Positions 18,080 through 27,193 of a stretch of DNA of 64,000 nucleotides are shown piece after piece (positions within the stretch are counted from its first letter, which is position 1; each line of letters starts with the position of its first letter). Where the stretch lies: assembly GCA_024275415.1 (NCBI GenBank), contig JAJRZD010000091.1, forward strand, positions 55,470-119,469, written 5' to 3'. The position numbers and the translations under genes are program-made. The notes beneath the pieces were generated by a model, which made no database searches, was not told where the DNA came from, and saw only the letters and a list, made by a program, of their open reading frames with translations. This DNA comes from an archaeon (lineage in GTDB: Archaea; Asgardarchaeota; Thorarchaeia; Thorarchaeales; Thorarchaeaceae).

Positions 18080-19042
18080 TTGGCTATATTCTTTTCAAAG
18101 CGAGAAATCGTTATTCCCGGTCAGCTCCTTGCTGAAGGCAGATTTAGACCCTCCATGGGCACCTATGAACAAGAGGGAAAAGTGTATTCTGCCGTTGTAG
18201 GACTGGCTGAGCTACGAGGGAATACCGTAAAGGTGGTTCCCCTTCAGGGTGTATATATCCCACGGGAAGGGGACTTTGTAATCGGAACAATCACAGTGGT
18301 GGCTGGAAACAACTGGAAAGTTGACATTGGCGGTCCTTATCTGGCCTCGTTGCATGCTAACAATGCACTTCGCCGTCCCTATGATGATGACATCTCACGC
18401 TATATGAGTACAGGCGATGTGATATCTGCTGAAGTCATTGCATTCGATCGAAATACAGGTCCCTTCCTGTCAATGAAGGGTCGAGGCCTGCGAAAACTTG
18501 AGGGCGGTATGCTGGTGAAGATCAGCCCTGCAAAGATCCCTCGAGTGATCGGGCTAAGAGGATCCATGATTAACATGATAAAGGATCTATTACGAATCCA
18601 TGCTTTTGTCGGACAGAATGGCATCATCTGGATTCGATCCCGCGATTTGGAGATACAGAAGCTGGCAGTGAAAGCTTTCAAGATGATCGAAGCCGAGGCT
18701 CATACGTCAAATCTGACCGATCGCGTTAATGAAATGTTGAAGAACGCATTGGCTGAGATAAAGGGGTCGTCTTCCTCAGAGAAGCCGGAAGTCAAGGGCG
18801 ATGATGTTACTGAAAGGTCACCAGATGAGAAAGGAGCCATCGTGTCCGAAGGTGGTGATGTGCCAGGGTCTGATATGGAGGACACATCCGAAACCAGCCC
18901 CGAGAATGAGGAGGCAGTTGCTACTCCAGAGTCCGAGGAACCTGTTGTGGAACTTGAAACATCTGAAGAGAAAGATGGTACATCAGATGAATTAGAAATA
19001 CCTGAGAATGAATCAGAATCAAAGGAAGTGAATGAAGAATGA
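18080..19042 (+). CDS. rrp4: Exosome RNA-binding cap subunit Rrp4 with acidic tail
   Basis: A 320-aa cap protein that recruits RNA to the archaeal exosome. N-terminal domain, S1 domain (about 60-130) and KH domain with the G-x-x-G-like segment I-G-L-R-G-S-M-I (about 155-162) are visible. After about residue 215 comes a roughly 105-residue low-complexity tail rich in Glu, Ser and Thr, well beyond the usual Rrp4 length (about 230-250). It starts at TTG 18080, shortly after the AT-rich element 18052-18060. Its stop overlaps the rrp41 ATG. Confidence 0.92.
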   Translation: MAIFFSKREIVIPGQLLAEGRFRPSMGTYEQEGKVYSAVVGLAELRGNTVKVVPLQGVYIPREGDFVIGTITVVAGNNWKVDIGGPYLASLHANNALRRPYDDDISRYMSTGDVISAEVIAFDRNTGPFLSMKGRGLRKLEGGMLVKISPAKIPRVIGLRGSMINMIKDLLRIHAFVGQNGIIWIRSRDLEIQKLAVKAFKMIEAEAHTSNLTDRVNEMLKNALAEIKGSSSSEKPEVKGDDVTERSPDEKGAIVSEGGDVPGSDMEDTSETSPENEEAVATPESEEPVVELETSEEKDGTSDELEIPENESESKEVNEE

Positions 19043-19821
19043 GTCCGGAAAAGAAACCTGACAATCTCATCAATGCTGAAGGCCTACGAGTTGATGGAAG
19101 GCGAATTGATGAGCTTAGACCAATTGAGATGAAGGTCGGGGTACTGAAACAAGCTGATGGGTCTGCATCGATAAGGCAGGGCAAGACATACATCATTGCA
19201 GCTGTCTATGGCCCCCGTGAACTACATCCCCGTCATTTGACATTAAATGATCGAGCATACCTGAGAGTCGTTTATAGGATGACAACATTCTCAGTGCCTG
19301 ATAGGAAACGACCAGCTCCCTCTCGACGTGAGAAGGAGATATCCATGGTGATTGCGAACGCGTTGAGCCCTGTGATCTTTCTTGAGGAATTCCCAAAGGC
19401 TGTGATTGATGTCTTCGTGACAGTCATCCAGGCTGACGGTGGAACTCGATGTGCAGCCATCAATGCGGCATCTCTCGCACTTGCTGATGCAGGCATCCCC
19501 ATGAAGAGCTTGGTTCCTTCTGTTGCTGTGGGCAAGGCTGAGGGTCAGCTCATTGTTGACCTCGGCGATGAGGAAGACAAGTACGGGCAGGGTGATATCC
19601 CAATGGCGATTCTGCCACATACTGAGGAGATTGTCCTCTTGCAACAAGATGGGTCTTTCACACGTGAAGAAATAATAGAAGCCCTTCAGATGGGAATAAA
19701 CTCATGTAAATACCTGCACGAGGTTCAGAAAGACGCACTCAAGGCTGCATATGTAGGTGCTACATCTGATGAAGATGAGGAAAACGATGATGAAGACGAT
19801 GACTATCTGGATGACCTTTAA
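19039..19821 (+). CDS. rrp41: Exosome catalytic subunit Rrp41
   Basis: A 260-aa RNase PH-fold phosphorolytic exoribonuclease. The N-terminal G-L-R-V-D-G-R-R-I-D-E-L-R-P segment, the phosphate-binding region R-R-E-K-E and the catalytic Asp cluster D-L-G-D-E-E-D-K-Y-G-Q-G-D (about 174-186) identify the active subunit. The C-terminus carries a short very acidic tail of Asp and Glu. ATG 19039 overlaps the rrp4 stop by 4 nt. Confidence 0.95.
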   Translation: MSPEKKPDNLINAEGLRVDGRRIDELRPIEMKVGVLKQADGSASIRQGKTYIIAAVYGPRELHPRHLTLNDRAYLRVVYRMTTFSVPDRKRPAPSRREKEISMVIANALSPVIFLEEFPKAVIDVFVTVIQADGGTRCAAINAASLALADAGIPMKSLVPSVAVGKAEGQLIVDLGDEEDKYGQGDIPMAILPHTEEIVLLQQDGSFTREEIIEALQMGINSCKYLHEVQKDALKAAYVGATSDEDEENDDEDDDYLDDL

Positions 19822-19862
19822 CATGACCTTGGTGAGGCTGACATACCGGAGGATGAGTAATA

Positions 19863-20690
19863 ATGGGTGATTGGAGTTCTGAAATAATCAGTCATATAGA
19901 CAGAGAACATATCATTAGTCTCCTGAATAAAGGTGAGCGATCTGATGGTCGAGCACTTGATGAGTTCCGTCCAATCGAGATTGAGGTTGGTGTAGTCCCT
20001 GCTAAAGCAGAAGGCTCGGCCCTCGTCCGATTGGGTGATACAAGTGTCGTTGCAGGGGTCAAGGTTCTTGTTGGAGACCCATTCCCTGACTCTCCTGATG
20101 AGGGTTTTGTGATGGTCACCGCAGAGATGTCTCCCATGGCGTCCCCGCTTTTCGATATTGGCCCTCCCCGTGAGGATGCAATCGAACTTGCAAGAGTGGT
20201 CGATCGTGGTGTTCGCGAATCTGAAACCGTTGACATCAAGAAACTCTGTATTGAGCACGGAAAGTATGTCTACTCAGTGTTTGCCGATGTATATCCCTTG
20301 GAGTATGACGGGAACTTGATTGATGCTTCATCCATTGCCGTCAATGCTGCCTTGGCAACAACGAGATTCCCCGAGATGAAAGTCGAGGATGACACTCTTG
20401 TAGAAACAGGAAATATCCTGTCCATTCCATTGACGAACACCGCGGTTGAGGTTACAATCGCAAAGATTGGAACCTATCTAGTTGTTGATCCCATCCTCAA
20501 GGAGGAGATGGTGCAAGACACACGTCTCACCATTGCAGTTGATGAGAACGAGAACATGACCGCTATGCAGAAGGGTGGTGGAACCGGTCCCCTGACTCTT
20601 GATGAGATTGACCAGTCGATGGGGATTGCAATCAAGCGATCACACGATATCATTTCCGCAATCAAGGATGCCGCTAAAACCATCAAGTAA
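19863..20690 (+). CDS. rrp42: Exosome non-catalytic ring subunit Rrp42
   Basis: A 275-aa RNase PH-fold protein that alternates with Rrp41 in the hexameric ring. The R-S-D-G-R-A-L-D-E-F-R-P start of the fold and V-D-R-G-V-R-E-S-E-T are family-typical; the catalytic Asp cluster of Rrp41 is absent, as expected. It follows rrp41 by 41 nt with a G-A-G-G-like site ahead of the ATG. Unlike rrp4 and rrp41, it lacks an acidic tail. Confidence 0.94.
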   Translation: MGDWSSEIISHIDREHIISLLNKGERSDGRALDEFRPIEIEVGVVPAKAEGSALVRLGDTSVVAGVKVLVGDPFPDSPDEGFVMVTAEMSPMASPLFDIGPPREDAIELARVVDRGVRESETVDIKKLCIEHGKYVYSVFADVYPLEYDGNLIDASSIAVNAALATTRFPEMKVEDDTLVETGNILSIPLTNTAVEVTIAKIGTYLVVDPILKEEMVQDTRLTIAVDENENMTAMQKGGGTGPLTLDEIDQSMGIAIKRSHDIISAIKDAAKTIK

Positions 20691-20841
20691 TAGGTTCATG
20701 GGGAGTGGACGACTCCACTCTCCATAACGAACCAAACGGAACCCTAATAAGTACAACCGAAGGGCGACTGGTAGATTTCAACTTCGCCTTTTGGCTAGTA
20801 ACAACTTGGAATCGAATTGTGAATATCTGTAGATCAGAACT

Positions 20842-21237
20842 ATGACGCGAACCAAAAAAGTTGGAAGCACAGGTCGTTTCGGCCCTAGATATGGCGCCAA
20901 GCTCCGTAGAAGAGTGTTGGATATCGAAAAGAAGCGACATGAGCCTCACAGATGCCCTGCATGTGCCACAAGGGCTCTAAAAAGGCAAGCTGCTGGTCTC
21001 TGGAAATGCCGGAAGTGCGACATCCTTTTTGCAGGTGGTGCATACGTCCCATATACCGATGCAGGAAAGGCTGCTAGGCGTGCTATCGCCCAGCGTGTTG
21101 CCGGTGACTTCCTCGCACTACGGGACGATGAAGATATTATCGAGGAACTCGATTTTCTCCCTAACATAGAACACGAGATTGAAGCTGTTGATGTTGAAGA
21201 AGACAGCTTTGAAGATTTACTGTCTGACGACGAATAG
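20842..21237 (+). CDS. rpl37A: Ribosomal protein eL43 (L37Ae) with acidic C-terminal extension
   Basis: A 131-aa protein; the first about 90 residues are a normal eL43 with the zinc ribbon C-P-A-C ... C-R-K-C (about 34-53). About 40 extra residues follow, dominated by Asp, Glu and Leu and ending in E-D-L-L-S-D-D-E; typical archaeal eL43 stops before this. It lies in the exosome superoperon 151 nt after rrp42, with its own possible promoter in the gap. The usual next gene, rpoP, is absent. Confidence 0.93.
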   Translation: MTRTKKVGSTGRFGPRYGAKLRRRVLDIEKKRHEPHRCPACATRALKRQAAGLWKCRKCDILFAGGAYVPYTDAGKAARRAIAQRVAGDFLALRDDEDIIEELDFLPNIEHEIEAVDVEEDSFEDLLSDDE

Positions 21238-21248
21238 ATGGGCGAACT

Positions 21249-21824
21249 ATGGTGCCCTCCGTCCTGATAACTACATCTCGGCGAACCTCTAATAGGATCC
21301 GGACATTCGTCCGAGATTTGTATTCACTCATCCCTGGAAGTATCAGATTCAATCGAGGTGGAATGAGTCTTTCTGAATTGACATCAAGAATTATGCAATC
21401 CAAAGCACACGCAGCAATAGTTGTCACAAGCTACAGAGGGAATCCCGGAAAACTTCAGTTCCTTGACCGCAGGGGTCATTTCTTGTACGACTTATTCGTT
21501 GAAAGCGCCCTATTGCGAAGGGAAGTATGCACCACCGGTAGAATGCGGATTCGGAATCTTATGGCTATTGCTGTACTGGGCACAATAAGTGAACGAGTAA
21601 GAGAGTTTGGGGCATACTTTGCAAATCTGCTTGGTGTGCCATTCATGCCGATCAATGAAATCATTGAAATGTCCACAGAGGATGCGTCCACCGCTTTCAT
21701 TCTTCTTCACGAAAAAGATAGCAAGATTCATTGGACGGCCTATCAATCATCTGATATGGTTGAGATTGGTCCCAGGATAAGAATCTCCCACATAAGGAGC
21801 CATCCAGATGAAGCAAATGAGTAA
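21249..21824 (+). CDS. Brix-domain ribosome biogenesis protein
   Basis: A 191-aa Brix-domain protein related to eukaryotic Imp4/Brx1/Rpf2 factors, expected to bind rRNA during subunit assembly. The N-terminal I-T-T-S-R-R-T-S-N-R-I-R-T-F-V-R-D-L segment and R-G-G-M-S-L-S-E-L-T-S are clear matches. It lies 11 nt after eL43, in the position where Brix normally follows rpoP in archaea. It overlaps pcc1 by 17 nt. Confidence 0.9.
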   Translation: MVPSVLITTSRRTSNRIRTFVRDLYSLIPGSIRFNRGGMSLSELTSRIMQSKAHAAIVVTSYRGNPGKLQFLDRRGHFLYDLFVESALLRREVCTTGRMRIRNLMAIAVLGTISERVREFGAYFANLLGVPFMPINEIIEMSTEDASTAFILLHEKDSKIHWTAYQSSDMVEIGPRIRISHIRSHPDEANE

Positions 21825-22086
21825 TGTATGTGGGTCATCGATTCTAGAGATAGATTTGGAGAGTCCACGAATTGCTGAGGTTCTTCTCGATGCCCTCCGT
21901 CCAGAAACATCCTCAGCCCCATCCTACAGAGCTCGCGTGAGTCTATCAGTGAATGGGAACTGGCTCACTGTCAAGATACAATCTGATGATATCACATCAC
22001 TGCGGGCAGCAATGAACTCCTATCTTGCGTGGATTTCTGCAAGTCTGACCACTATTAATCTACTAGAGAACGAATCGCATGGATGA
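21808..22086 (+). CDS. pcc1: KEOPS complex subunit Pcc1
   Basis: A 92-aa protein matching Pcc1, the dimerisation subunit of KEOPS, which makes N6-threonylcarbamoyladenosine on tRNA. The C-terminal helix region L-R-A-A-M-N-S-Y-L-A-W-I is typical. ATG 21808 lies inside the Brix gene, giving a 17-nt overlap. Other t6A genes in the window are cgi121 (35.6 kb) and sua5 (36.7 kb); Kae1-Bud32 is not present. Confidence 0.88.
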   Translation: MKQMSNVCGSSILEIDLESPRIAEVLLDALRPETSSAPSYRARVSLSVNGNWLTVKIQSDDITSLRAAMNSYLAWISASLTTINLLENESHG

Positions 22087-22178
22087 CACAAACCGAACGA
22101 ATCCGTTTGTCCTTAACAAAAATCCTTAAGGGATTACCATCTGGCGCCTAGTGAAAGTCACTACTGGCGGTAATATGT

Positions 22179-22541
22179 ATGGCTCAACAAATCACTCCGG
22201 AATTGGAAAACAAGATTAACGAATGGCGAACCATCAGACAGCAGGTCGAAGTCTACAAGAGTAAACTAGCCGTAACACAGCAGGAGTTGAATGAAATCCA
22301 ACTAACTCTCGAGGAGCTACAAAAGCATCCTGATGATGTCACAACCTACAAATCCGTAGGTAACATCTTGTTCAAGGTAGATAAAGCAAAGCTTGTTTCA
22401 GAACTCAATGACAAGAAGGAAACATTGGAAAACTGGGCAACCTCCCTGAAGTCCAGGCTTGAAACAGCTGAGGTAAAGGACAAGGAGTTAGAGAGCCAGA
22501 TCCAGACTGAATTGGCTCAGCGGAACCTCTCTCTTCAGTGA
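22179..22541 (+). CDS. pfdB: Prefoldin beta subunit
   Basis: A 120-aa protein made of two long helices around a short beta hairpin (T-T-Y-K-S-V-G-N-I-L-F-K, about 54-65), the structure of prefoldin beta. Prefoldin hands unfolded proteins to the thermosome. Its location after pcc1 is the usual archaeal order. Its stop overlaps the next ATG/GTG-region start by 4 nt. Confidence 0.94.
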   Translation: MAQQITPELENKINEWRTIRQQVEVYKSKLAVTQQELNEIQLTLEELQKHPDDVTTYKSVGNILFKVDKAKLVSELNDKKETLENWATSLKSRLETAEVKDKELESQIQTELAQRNLSLQ

Positions 22542-22840
22542 GCAAGATGAATCCTGTAGTTGAGGTTGGTCTTCCCGTCTTAGATGAGGAGATAATAGAT
22601 ACTTTGGCAGAAGAGTGTGAACAAGAGGTCACCCGGTTCATCCTTGACGAGATTCCTGCTAAGAGCATCGAAACGCTCCTGATCACTTGTACTCTCGAAT
22701 TTGACAAGGAACTTCACCTGACAATCGAGATTGATGTAGATCAAAAGTATGAAACTGGTCAGGATTTGGATGTCATCACGACTCGCGCTTCGGAGCATGT
22801 ATCTGAATGGCTGGAGAAGCGATTACGGGAGATGCAATGA
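22538..22840 (+). CDS. DUF3194-type archaeal protein
   Basis: A 100-aa acidic protein with a C-terminal helix. Genes of the DUF3194 family usually sit between prefoldin beta and a DHH phosphoesterase in archaea, exactly as here, and the length fits. I assign the family from position, size and general pattern; function is unknown. It overlaps prefoldin beta by 4 nt, and its TGA overlaps the ATG of the next gene. Confidence 0.65.
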   Translation: MSKMNPVVEVGLPVLDEEIIDTLAEECEQEVTRFILDEIPAKSIETLLITCTLEFDKELHLTIEIDVDQKYETGQDLDVITTRASEHVSEWLEKRLREMQ

Positions 22841-23841
22841 GAATGAATCTTAGGGCTCTACTTTCAACACCTGAGAATATTCTCATTCTGGGGCACCAAA
22901 ATGCAGACCCCGATGCCGTGTGCTCGATGATAGCTCTTCAACACCTCTACACATCCTTCAGTCCGACTGGAAAGATAACACTGGCATGTGATGATGTCAG
23001 CAAGTTGGCAACACAAGTCCTAAGCTCGTTCACCTCTCAAAACCCCATATTAGAGCATGTTGAGGGGGAATTTGACCTTGTTGTCGTTCTGGACACGAAT
23101 AGCCCTCTCCAGCTGGGAACCGAGTTCGAGAGCTATGTTTCCGACCCATCAAAGGTCGTGATAATTGACCATCACGAGCCAAATCCCACTGTTCACGAGA
23201 TTGCTGATTTTACTCTGATTGACACTGACGCATCATCGACCTGCGAGGTATTGGCGAACCTCTACACAGACTTGGAAGTGCCATTGCGTCCCTCAGTAGC
23301 GAGTCTTCTTCTTGCAGGGATGTTGTTTGACACAAGGCGCTTCTATTATGTTGGGGCTCGGACCCTTCAAACTGCACTATACCTACTTGACCAAGGTGCA
23401 GACTATGAAGAATGTATTCATTCGTTGACCATTAAGCCTGATCGGTCTGAACGAATCGCTAGGCTAAAAGCAGCATCTCGACTTAGCATTCATACTATCG
23501 ATAATTGGGTCGTTGTGACAGCAAAGGTCGGTGCCTTTGAGGCCAGTGCATGCCGCGGACTTATAGACCTCGGGGCAGATGTAGCGATAGTCGCAGGCAA
23601 GCCATCGAAGGGCGTTGTTAGGGTCAGTGCCCGAAGCACTCGAGAGTTTTATGAGAAGACTGGGATCAACCTCGGAACCGATATCATGGAACCGATTGGA
23701 GATATAATCGCTGGTAAGGGTGGAGGGCATCCAAATGCGGCCGGGGCCAACGGTGTCAGGAATCGAGGGAAAGCACTGGAAAAGTCTGTAGTCATTATCC
23801 AAGACTTGCTCAAGCGAAAGACAGAAATCCAATGGGAGTGA
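22837..23841 (+). CDS. DHH-family phosphoesterase (NrnA/RecJ-like)
   Basis: A 334-aa protein with the DHH family motifs: G-H-Q-N-A-D-P-D-A (about 19-27), V-V-L-D-T-N, the D-H-H of I-I-D-H-H-E-P and the DHHA1 G-G-G-H-P-N-A-A-G near the C-terminus. Such enzymes hydrolyse short oligonucleotides, pAp or cyclic dinucleotides with Mn2+. An upstream start at 22807 lies within the preceding gene; ATG 22837 overlaps that gene's stop and leaves the family N-terminus. Substrate cannot be read from the sequence. Confidence 0.9.
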   Translation: MRMNLRALLSTPENILILGHQNADPDAVCSMIALQHLYTSFSPTGKITLACDDVSKLATQVLSSFTSQNPILEHVEGEFDLVVVLDTNSPLQLGTEFESYVSDPSKVVIIDHHEPNPTVHEIADFTLIDTDASSTCEVLANLYTDLEVPLRPSVASLLLAGMLFDTRRFYYVGARTLQTALYLLDQGADYEECIHSLTIKPDRSERIARLKAASRLSIHTIDNWVVVTAKVGAFEASACRGLIDLGADVAIVAGKPSKGVVRVSARSTREFYEKTGINLGTDIMEPIGDIIAGKGGGHPNAAGANGVRNRGKALEKSVVIIQDLLKRKTEIQWE

Positions 23842-23845
23842 ACGC

Positions 23846-24688
23846 ATGCCTCTGGTGGAGTTTGTTGATTTCAGTTTCAAATATCTCGGGTCTGACAATC
23901 TTGCGCTGCGCAAGATTGATCTCCGTATTGACGAAGGAGAGTACATTGTCATCACTGGCCCGTCCGGATGTGGAAAAACCACTCTATGCCGAGCAATCAA
24001 CGGACTTGTTCCCCAATTCCATCGGGGTTACATCGCCGGTCATGTGTATGTTGACGGACATGACACACGTGAATCACGAGTTGCTGAGCTAGCTCGGGTA
24101 GCTGGTCTTATGTTCCAAAACCCCGCCAATCAGCTTGTAACCCTGAATGTCGCAAAGGAGATTGCATTTGGCCCTGAGAACCTTGGTGTCGAACCTGACA
24201 AGATTCGAGCAAGGGTCGAGGAGCTGATTGAAACGCTCCATCTTGAGCATCTTCGAGAGAAGCACCCCCATGAGATGTCAGGCGGACAACAACAAATGGT
24301 CGCGATGGCTGCCACTCTTGCACTCGAACCTAAAATCCTTGTTGCTGATGAGCCAACTTCCAACCTGGATCCGAAGAGTGCCGAGTCACTACTTGCTATC
24401 CTTAGCGATCTTAACCGTGATGGCATGACTTTAGTCCTTGTTGAGCACCGTCTTGATCTCGTTTCACGAAACGCGACCAGACTTGTTCTCATGGACAAAG
24501 GCAGTATCGTTGCTGATGGTCCGCCTCGGAAGGTTCTCTCCTTGCCCATATGTGAGGAGATTGGCATTGGCATCCCAAAAGCCACCCAGGTATACAAACA
24601 TCTGAAAAGAAATGGGTGTGTTCTGAGCAGAGTGCCCCTTACAGGCGAGGAACTCGCTATATCTGTCGAGGAGGCATGCAACAAATGA
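23846..24688 (+). CDS. ecfA1: ECF transporter ATPase, first copy
   Basis: A 280-aa CbiO/EcfA-type ABC ATPase. Walker A G-P-S-G-C-G-K-T-T (about 38-46), Q-loop in M-F-Q-N-P, signature M-S-G-G-Q-Q-Q-M (about 145) and Walker B L-V-A-D-E-P (about 168) are intact, with the switch His in V-E-H-R-L. N-P-A-N-Q-L after the Q-loop is typical of ECF ATPases. It starts 4 nt after the DHH gene and its TGA overlaps the second ATPase gene. Confidence 0.93.
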   Translation: MPLVEFVDFSFKYLGSDNLALRKIDLRIDEGEYIVITGPSGCGKTTLCRAINGLVPQFHRGYIAGHVYVDGHDTRESRVAELARVAGLMFQNPANQLVTLNVAKEIAFGPENLGVEPDKIRARVEELIETLHLEHLREKHPHEMSGGQQQMVAMAATLALEPKILVADEPTSNLDPKSAESLLAILSDLNRDGMTLVLVEHRLDLVSRNATRLVLMDKGSIVADGPPRKVLSLPICEEIGIGIPKATQVYKHLKRNGCVLSRVPLTGEELAISVEEACNK

Positions 24689-25509
24689 TAATCATTGACG
24701 ATGTTCATTTTGCCTACGACGGTATCTATCCTGCCCTACGGGGTGTATCATTGCAGATTGATTCTGGGGAACGTGTTGCTATCGTGGGGGCGAACGGAGC
24801 TGGTAAGACCACACTTGTGAAGCATATGAACGGATTACTACGTCCCCAGCAAGGCCGTGTCTTTGTGAATGGGCGCGATGCCAGTAAACTGTCGGTTGCT
24901 GAACTCGCACGTACTGTAGGGCTTGTCTGGCAAAATCCCGATCACCAGCTGTTCCTTGATACTGTGGAGAAGGAAATCACCTTTGGTCTCCGCAATCTGG
25001 GATACGGTCCCGAAGATACAAGGGCTCGTTGCGAAAGAACCATGTCTATCCTTGGACTAACGGATCTTGCGAACCGCTCACCATTCTCGTTGTCAGGCGG
25101 AGAACGGAAACGTGTTGCATTGGCATCTGTTCTTGCTACTGAACCGCAAGTGTTGGCGCTTGATGAGCCCACAATCGGTCAGGATGCCAAACAGAAAGAG
25201 AACTTGTCGAACCTTCTCATGGAATTGAATGCAAACGGATGTGCTGTGATCTGTGTGACCCATGATATTGAGTTCGTGATCGAGCATTTCCCACGCACCA
25301 TTGCGATGTCTGAAGGACTGATTATTGCCGATGGGCAGACCAACAGCGTACTCACAAATGATCGTGTCATTGAGATTTGTTCACTGTCTACTCCTGAGCT
25401 GACACAGGCCTCACAAGCACTGAATCAGCGGTTCCCAGAGGTATCTCCAAGGCTCACACTTGTCAAGGAGCTTGAAGATGCCATCATCAAGATATTTGGA
25501 GGGGTTTGA
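24685..25509 (+). CDS. ecfA2: ECF transporter ATPase, second copy
   Basis: A 274-aa ABC ATPase with Walker A G-A-N-G-A-G-K-T-T, W-Q-N-P-D-H-Q-L after the Q-loop, signature L-S-G-G-E-R-K-R and Walker B L-A-L-D-E-P. Several upstream ATGs exist; I choose 24685 because GAGGAGG lies about 9 nt before it and it overlaps the preceding stop (ATGA). It forms the heterodimer with the first ATPase to drive the ECF vitamin or metal importer. Confidence 0.93.
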   Translation: MIIIDDVHFAYDGIYPALRGVSLQIDSGERVAIVGANGAGKTTLVKHMNGLLRPQQGRVFVNGRDASKLSVAELARTVGLVWQNPDHQLFLDTVEKEITFGLRNLGYGPEDTRARCERTMSILGLTDLANRSPFSLSGGERKRVALASVLATEPQVLALDEPTIGQDAKQKENLSNLLMELNANGCAVICVTHDIEFVIEHFPRTIAMSEGLIIADGQTNSVLTNDRVIEICSLSTPELTQASQALNQRFPEVSPRLTLVKELEDAIIKIFGGV

Positions 25510-26280
25510 GTGTCGTTCCTAGAAGTATTCCAGTACACTCGGCAGGAATCGGTCATCCACAATCTAGATCCTAGAGCAAAGCTAGTCATCTCGATATGTC
25601 TGGCCGGCATCTCGTTGATGTTCACTGACATCATCCCTATGGTGCTGATGATCTGTTTTCTCATCCCTCTTATTGCTGCTGCAAAGTCCCTGAAGCGTTG
25701 GGCTACGAGTATGAGAGGACTGTTGCCGTTACTCCTATTCATTATTGTATTCAACACCTTACTCTCTACCACTGAGTATCCCTTCTCACATTCCATAGGA
25801 CTCTCCCTTCGTCTTGTTGCGCTGATGACCTCGTTCTCGCTGTTCTTTTTGACCGTCCATCCAGATGAACTATCTCAAGCACTGATCCAGATGGGAATAC
25901 GCTTTGAGTTCGCTTTCGCCATGAGTATGGCAATGAGATACGTGCCTACTCTTGGACAAGAGGCATATGCCATTATGGACGCCCAGCGAGCTCGAGGAGT
26001 AGAGCTTGACAAGGGCAACATGTTGAAACGAATCAGGAACATCGTCCCTATCATCGTCCCGCTCATTATCGTATCTATTCGAAGGGCGTTATCCATAGCA
26101 GAAAGCATGGAATCGAGGGGATTTGGGGCATCTGAGAAAAGGACATACATGGAAACACTGTCCTTCAGGAAACGAGATTGGGGTGTGGTGTTCATATCTC
26201 TCCTCGGACTTGTCATCCTTATCCATTTCAGATTCTTCTTTTCTCTTCCAGAATGGGTTTCTTGGGGACTCCCCTTCTAA
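25510..26280 (+). CDS. ecfT: ECF transporter membrane coupling protein EcfT
   Basis: A 256-aa membrane protein with about five to six helices. The two coupling helices carry the A-R-G-type motifs, seen as Q-R-A-R-G-V-E-L (about 157-164) and E-S-R-G-F-G-A (about 202-208), which dock onto the two ATPases. It starts at GTG immediately after the ecfA2 stop. No substrate-specific S component is recognisable next to it, so the module may be shared by S proteins encoded elsewhere. Confidence 0.92.
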   Translation: MSFLEVFQYTRQESVIHNLDPRAKLVISICLAGISLMFTDIIPMVLMICFLIPLIAAAKSLKRWATSMRGLLPLLLFIIVFNTLLSTTEYPFSHSIGLSLRLVALMTSFSLFFLTVHPDELSQALIQMGIRFEFAFAMSMAMRYVPTLGQEAYAIMDAQRARGVELDKGNMLKRIRNIVPIIVPLIIVSIRRALSIAESMESRGFGASEKRTYMETLSFRKRDWGVVFISLLGLVILIHFRFFFSLPEWVSWGLPF

Positions 26281-26469
26281 AACACAAGGTCTAATGGAAC
26301 AAATTGAATAGCGCGAAGAGGTCTTTCTCTATCTCTGTATACACGATGATTCAGACGCGACAACATATCATTCGAATAAATCTTGGTATGTTGCTCCAAC
26401 TCCCATAATCGTTAATGTTCAAAGGTATGAATAATTGATAAGTTTCTGTTCCCCTTTAATCTCGGTAGG

Positions 26470-27162
26470 TTGTCATGTCTGAGTCGACTGCTGCGCCAAG
26501 TTCCACGGAACTCAGAATTGATCCTTGGGTCATCTTTTGGAAGCTCCTTTTTTGGATTGAACTGTTTGATACTCGTAGGATATTCTGGGTATAATCTATT
26601 CTTCGATGATACTTGTCTTTCTAGTACTTTTATCGACGAACACATCACAAGTATCATAGGTGCCGAACTTGCAAGGCTCCTATTTGTATGCACAATGATT
26701 GTATCTCTAGTCTTTGGAGGACTGGTATACGCACGGATGACACGCACAGAGATCCATTCTACACATGATGAGAAGAAGATATCTCGGAAACTTGTGAGCA
26801 GGATTATCATCTTTGACGCTATTTTCATAGTTGTTTCAATACTCCTCTATGCGTTCTCAGACTCAGGATTTGGCCGAATCATGTCATCCTTGCTCACTGC
26901 AGCTTTCCTGAGCATCAGAATCCCCTCGTCCATAGGACTCTCATTGGAATATTTGACTTTCCCCTCAAAGTCACAATCCCTCGGAGCGAAAATTGCAGTC
27001 TATGTTAGTTATCTCGGAACTGACTCCTCATTAGTCCGCAAACTAACCAGTCCTTTTGGTGGATTCCTGTATATGACTGCGGATCGGAGAGTTGAGCACG
27101 TTATAATGCGCAGGGAGCCATTATCACAATTACGTATCCGTCCTGATACAGTTTATCAGTGA
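26470..27162 (+). CDS. Membrane protein of unknown function
   Basis: A 230-aa protein with about four to five hydrophobic helices in the first two thirds (about 28-45, 64-88, 112-130 and 137-155) and a soluble C-terminal part ending in a charged segment. Cys are few. It lies 190 nt after ecfT on the same strand; it has neither ATPase motifs nor an evident S-component signature, so linkage to the transporter is only positional. The first ATG, 26475 or so, is not clearly better than the start given. No family recognised. Confidence 0.55.
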   Translation: MSCLSRLLRQVPRNSELILGSSFGSSFFGLNCLILVGYSGYNLFFDDTCLSSTFIDEHITSIIGAELARLLFVCTMIVSLVFGGLVYARMTRTEIHSTHDEKKISRKLVSRIIIFDAIFIVVSILLYAFSDSGFGRIMSSLLTAAFLSIRIPSSIGLSLEYLTFPSKSQSLGAKIAVYVSYLGTDSSLVRKLTSPFGGFLYMTADRRVEHVIMRREPLSQLRIRPDTVYQ

Positions 27163-27193
27163 TGATGTCAATACTATTCACACAGGAGTATGA

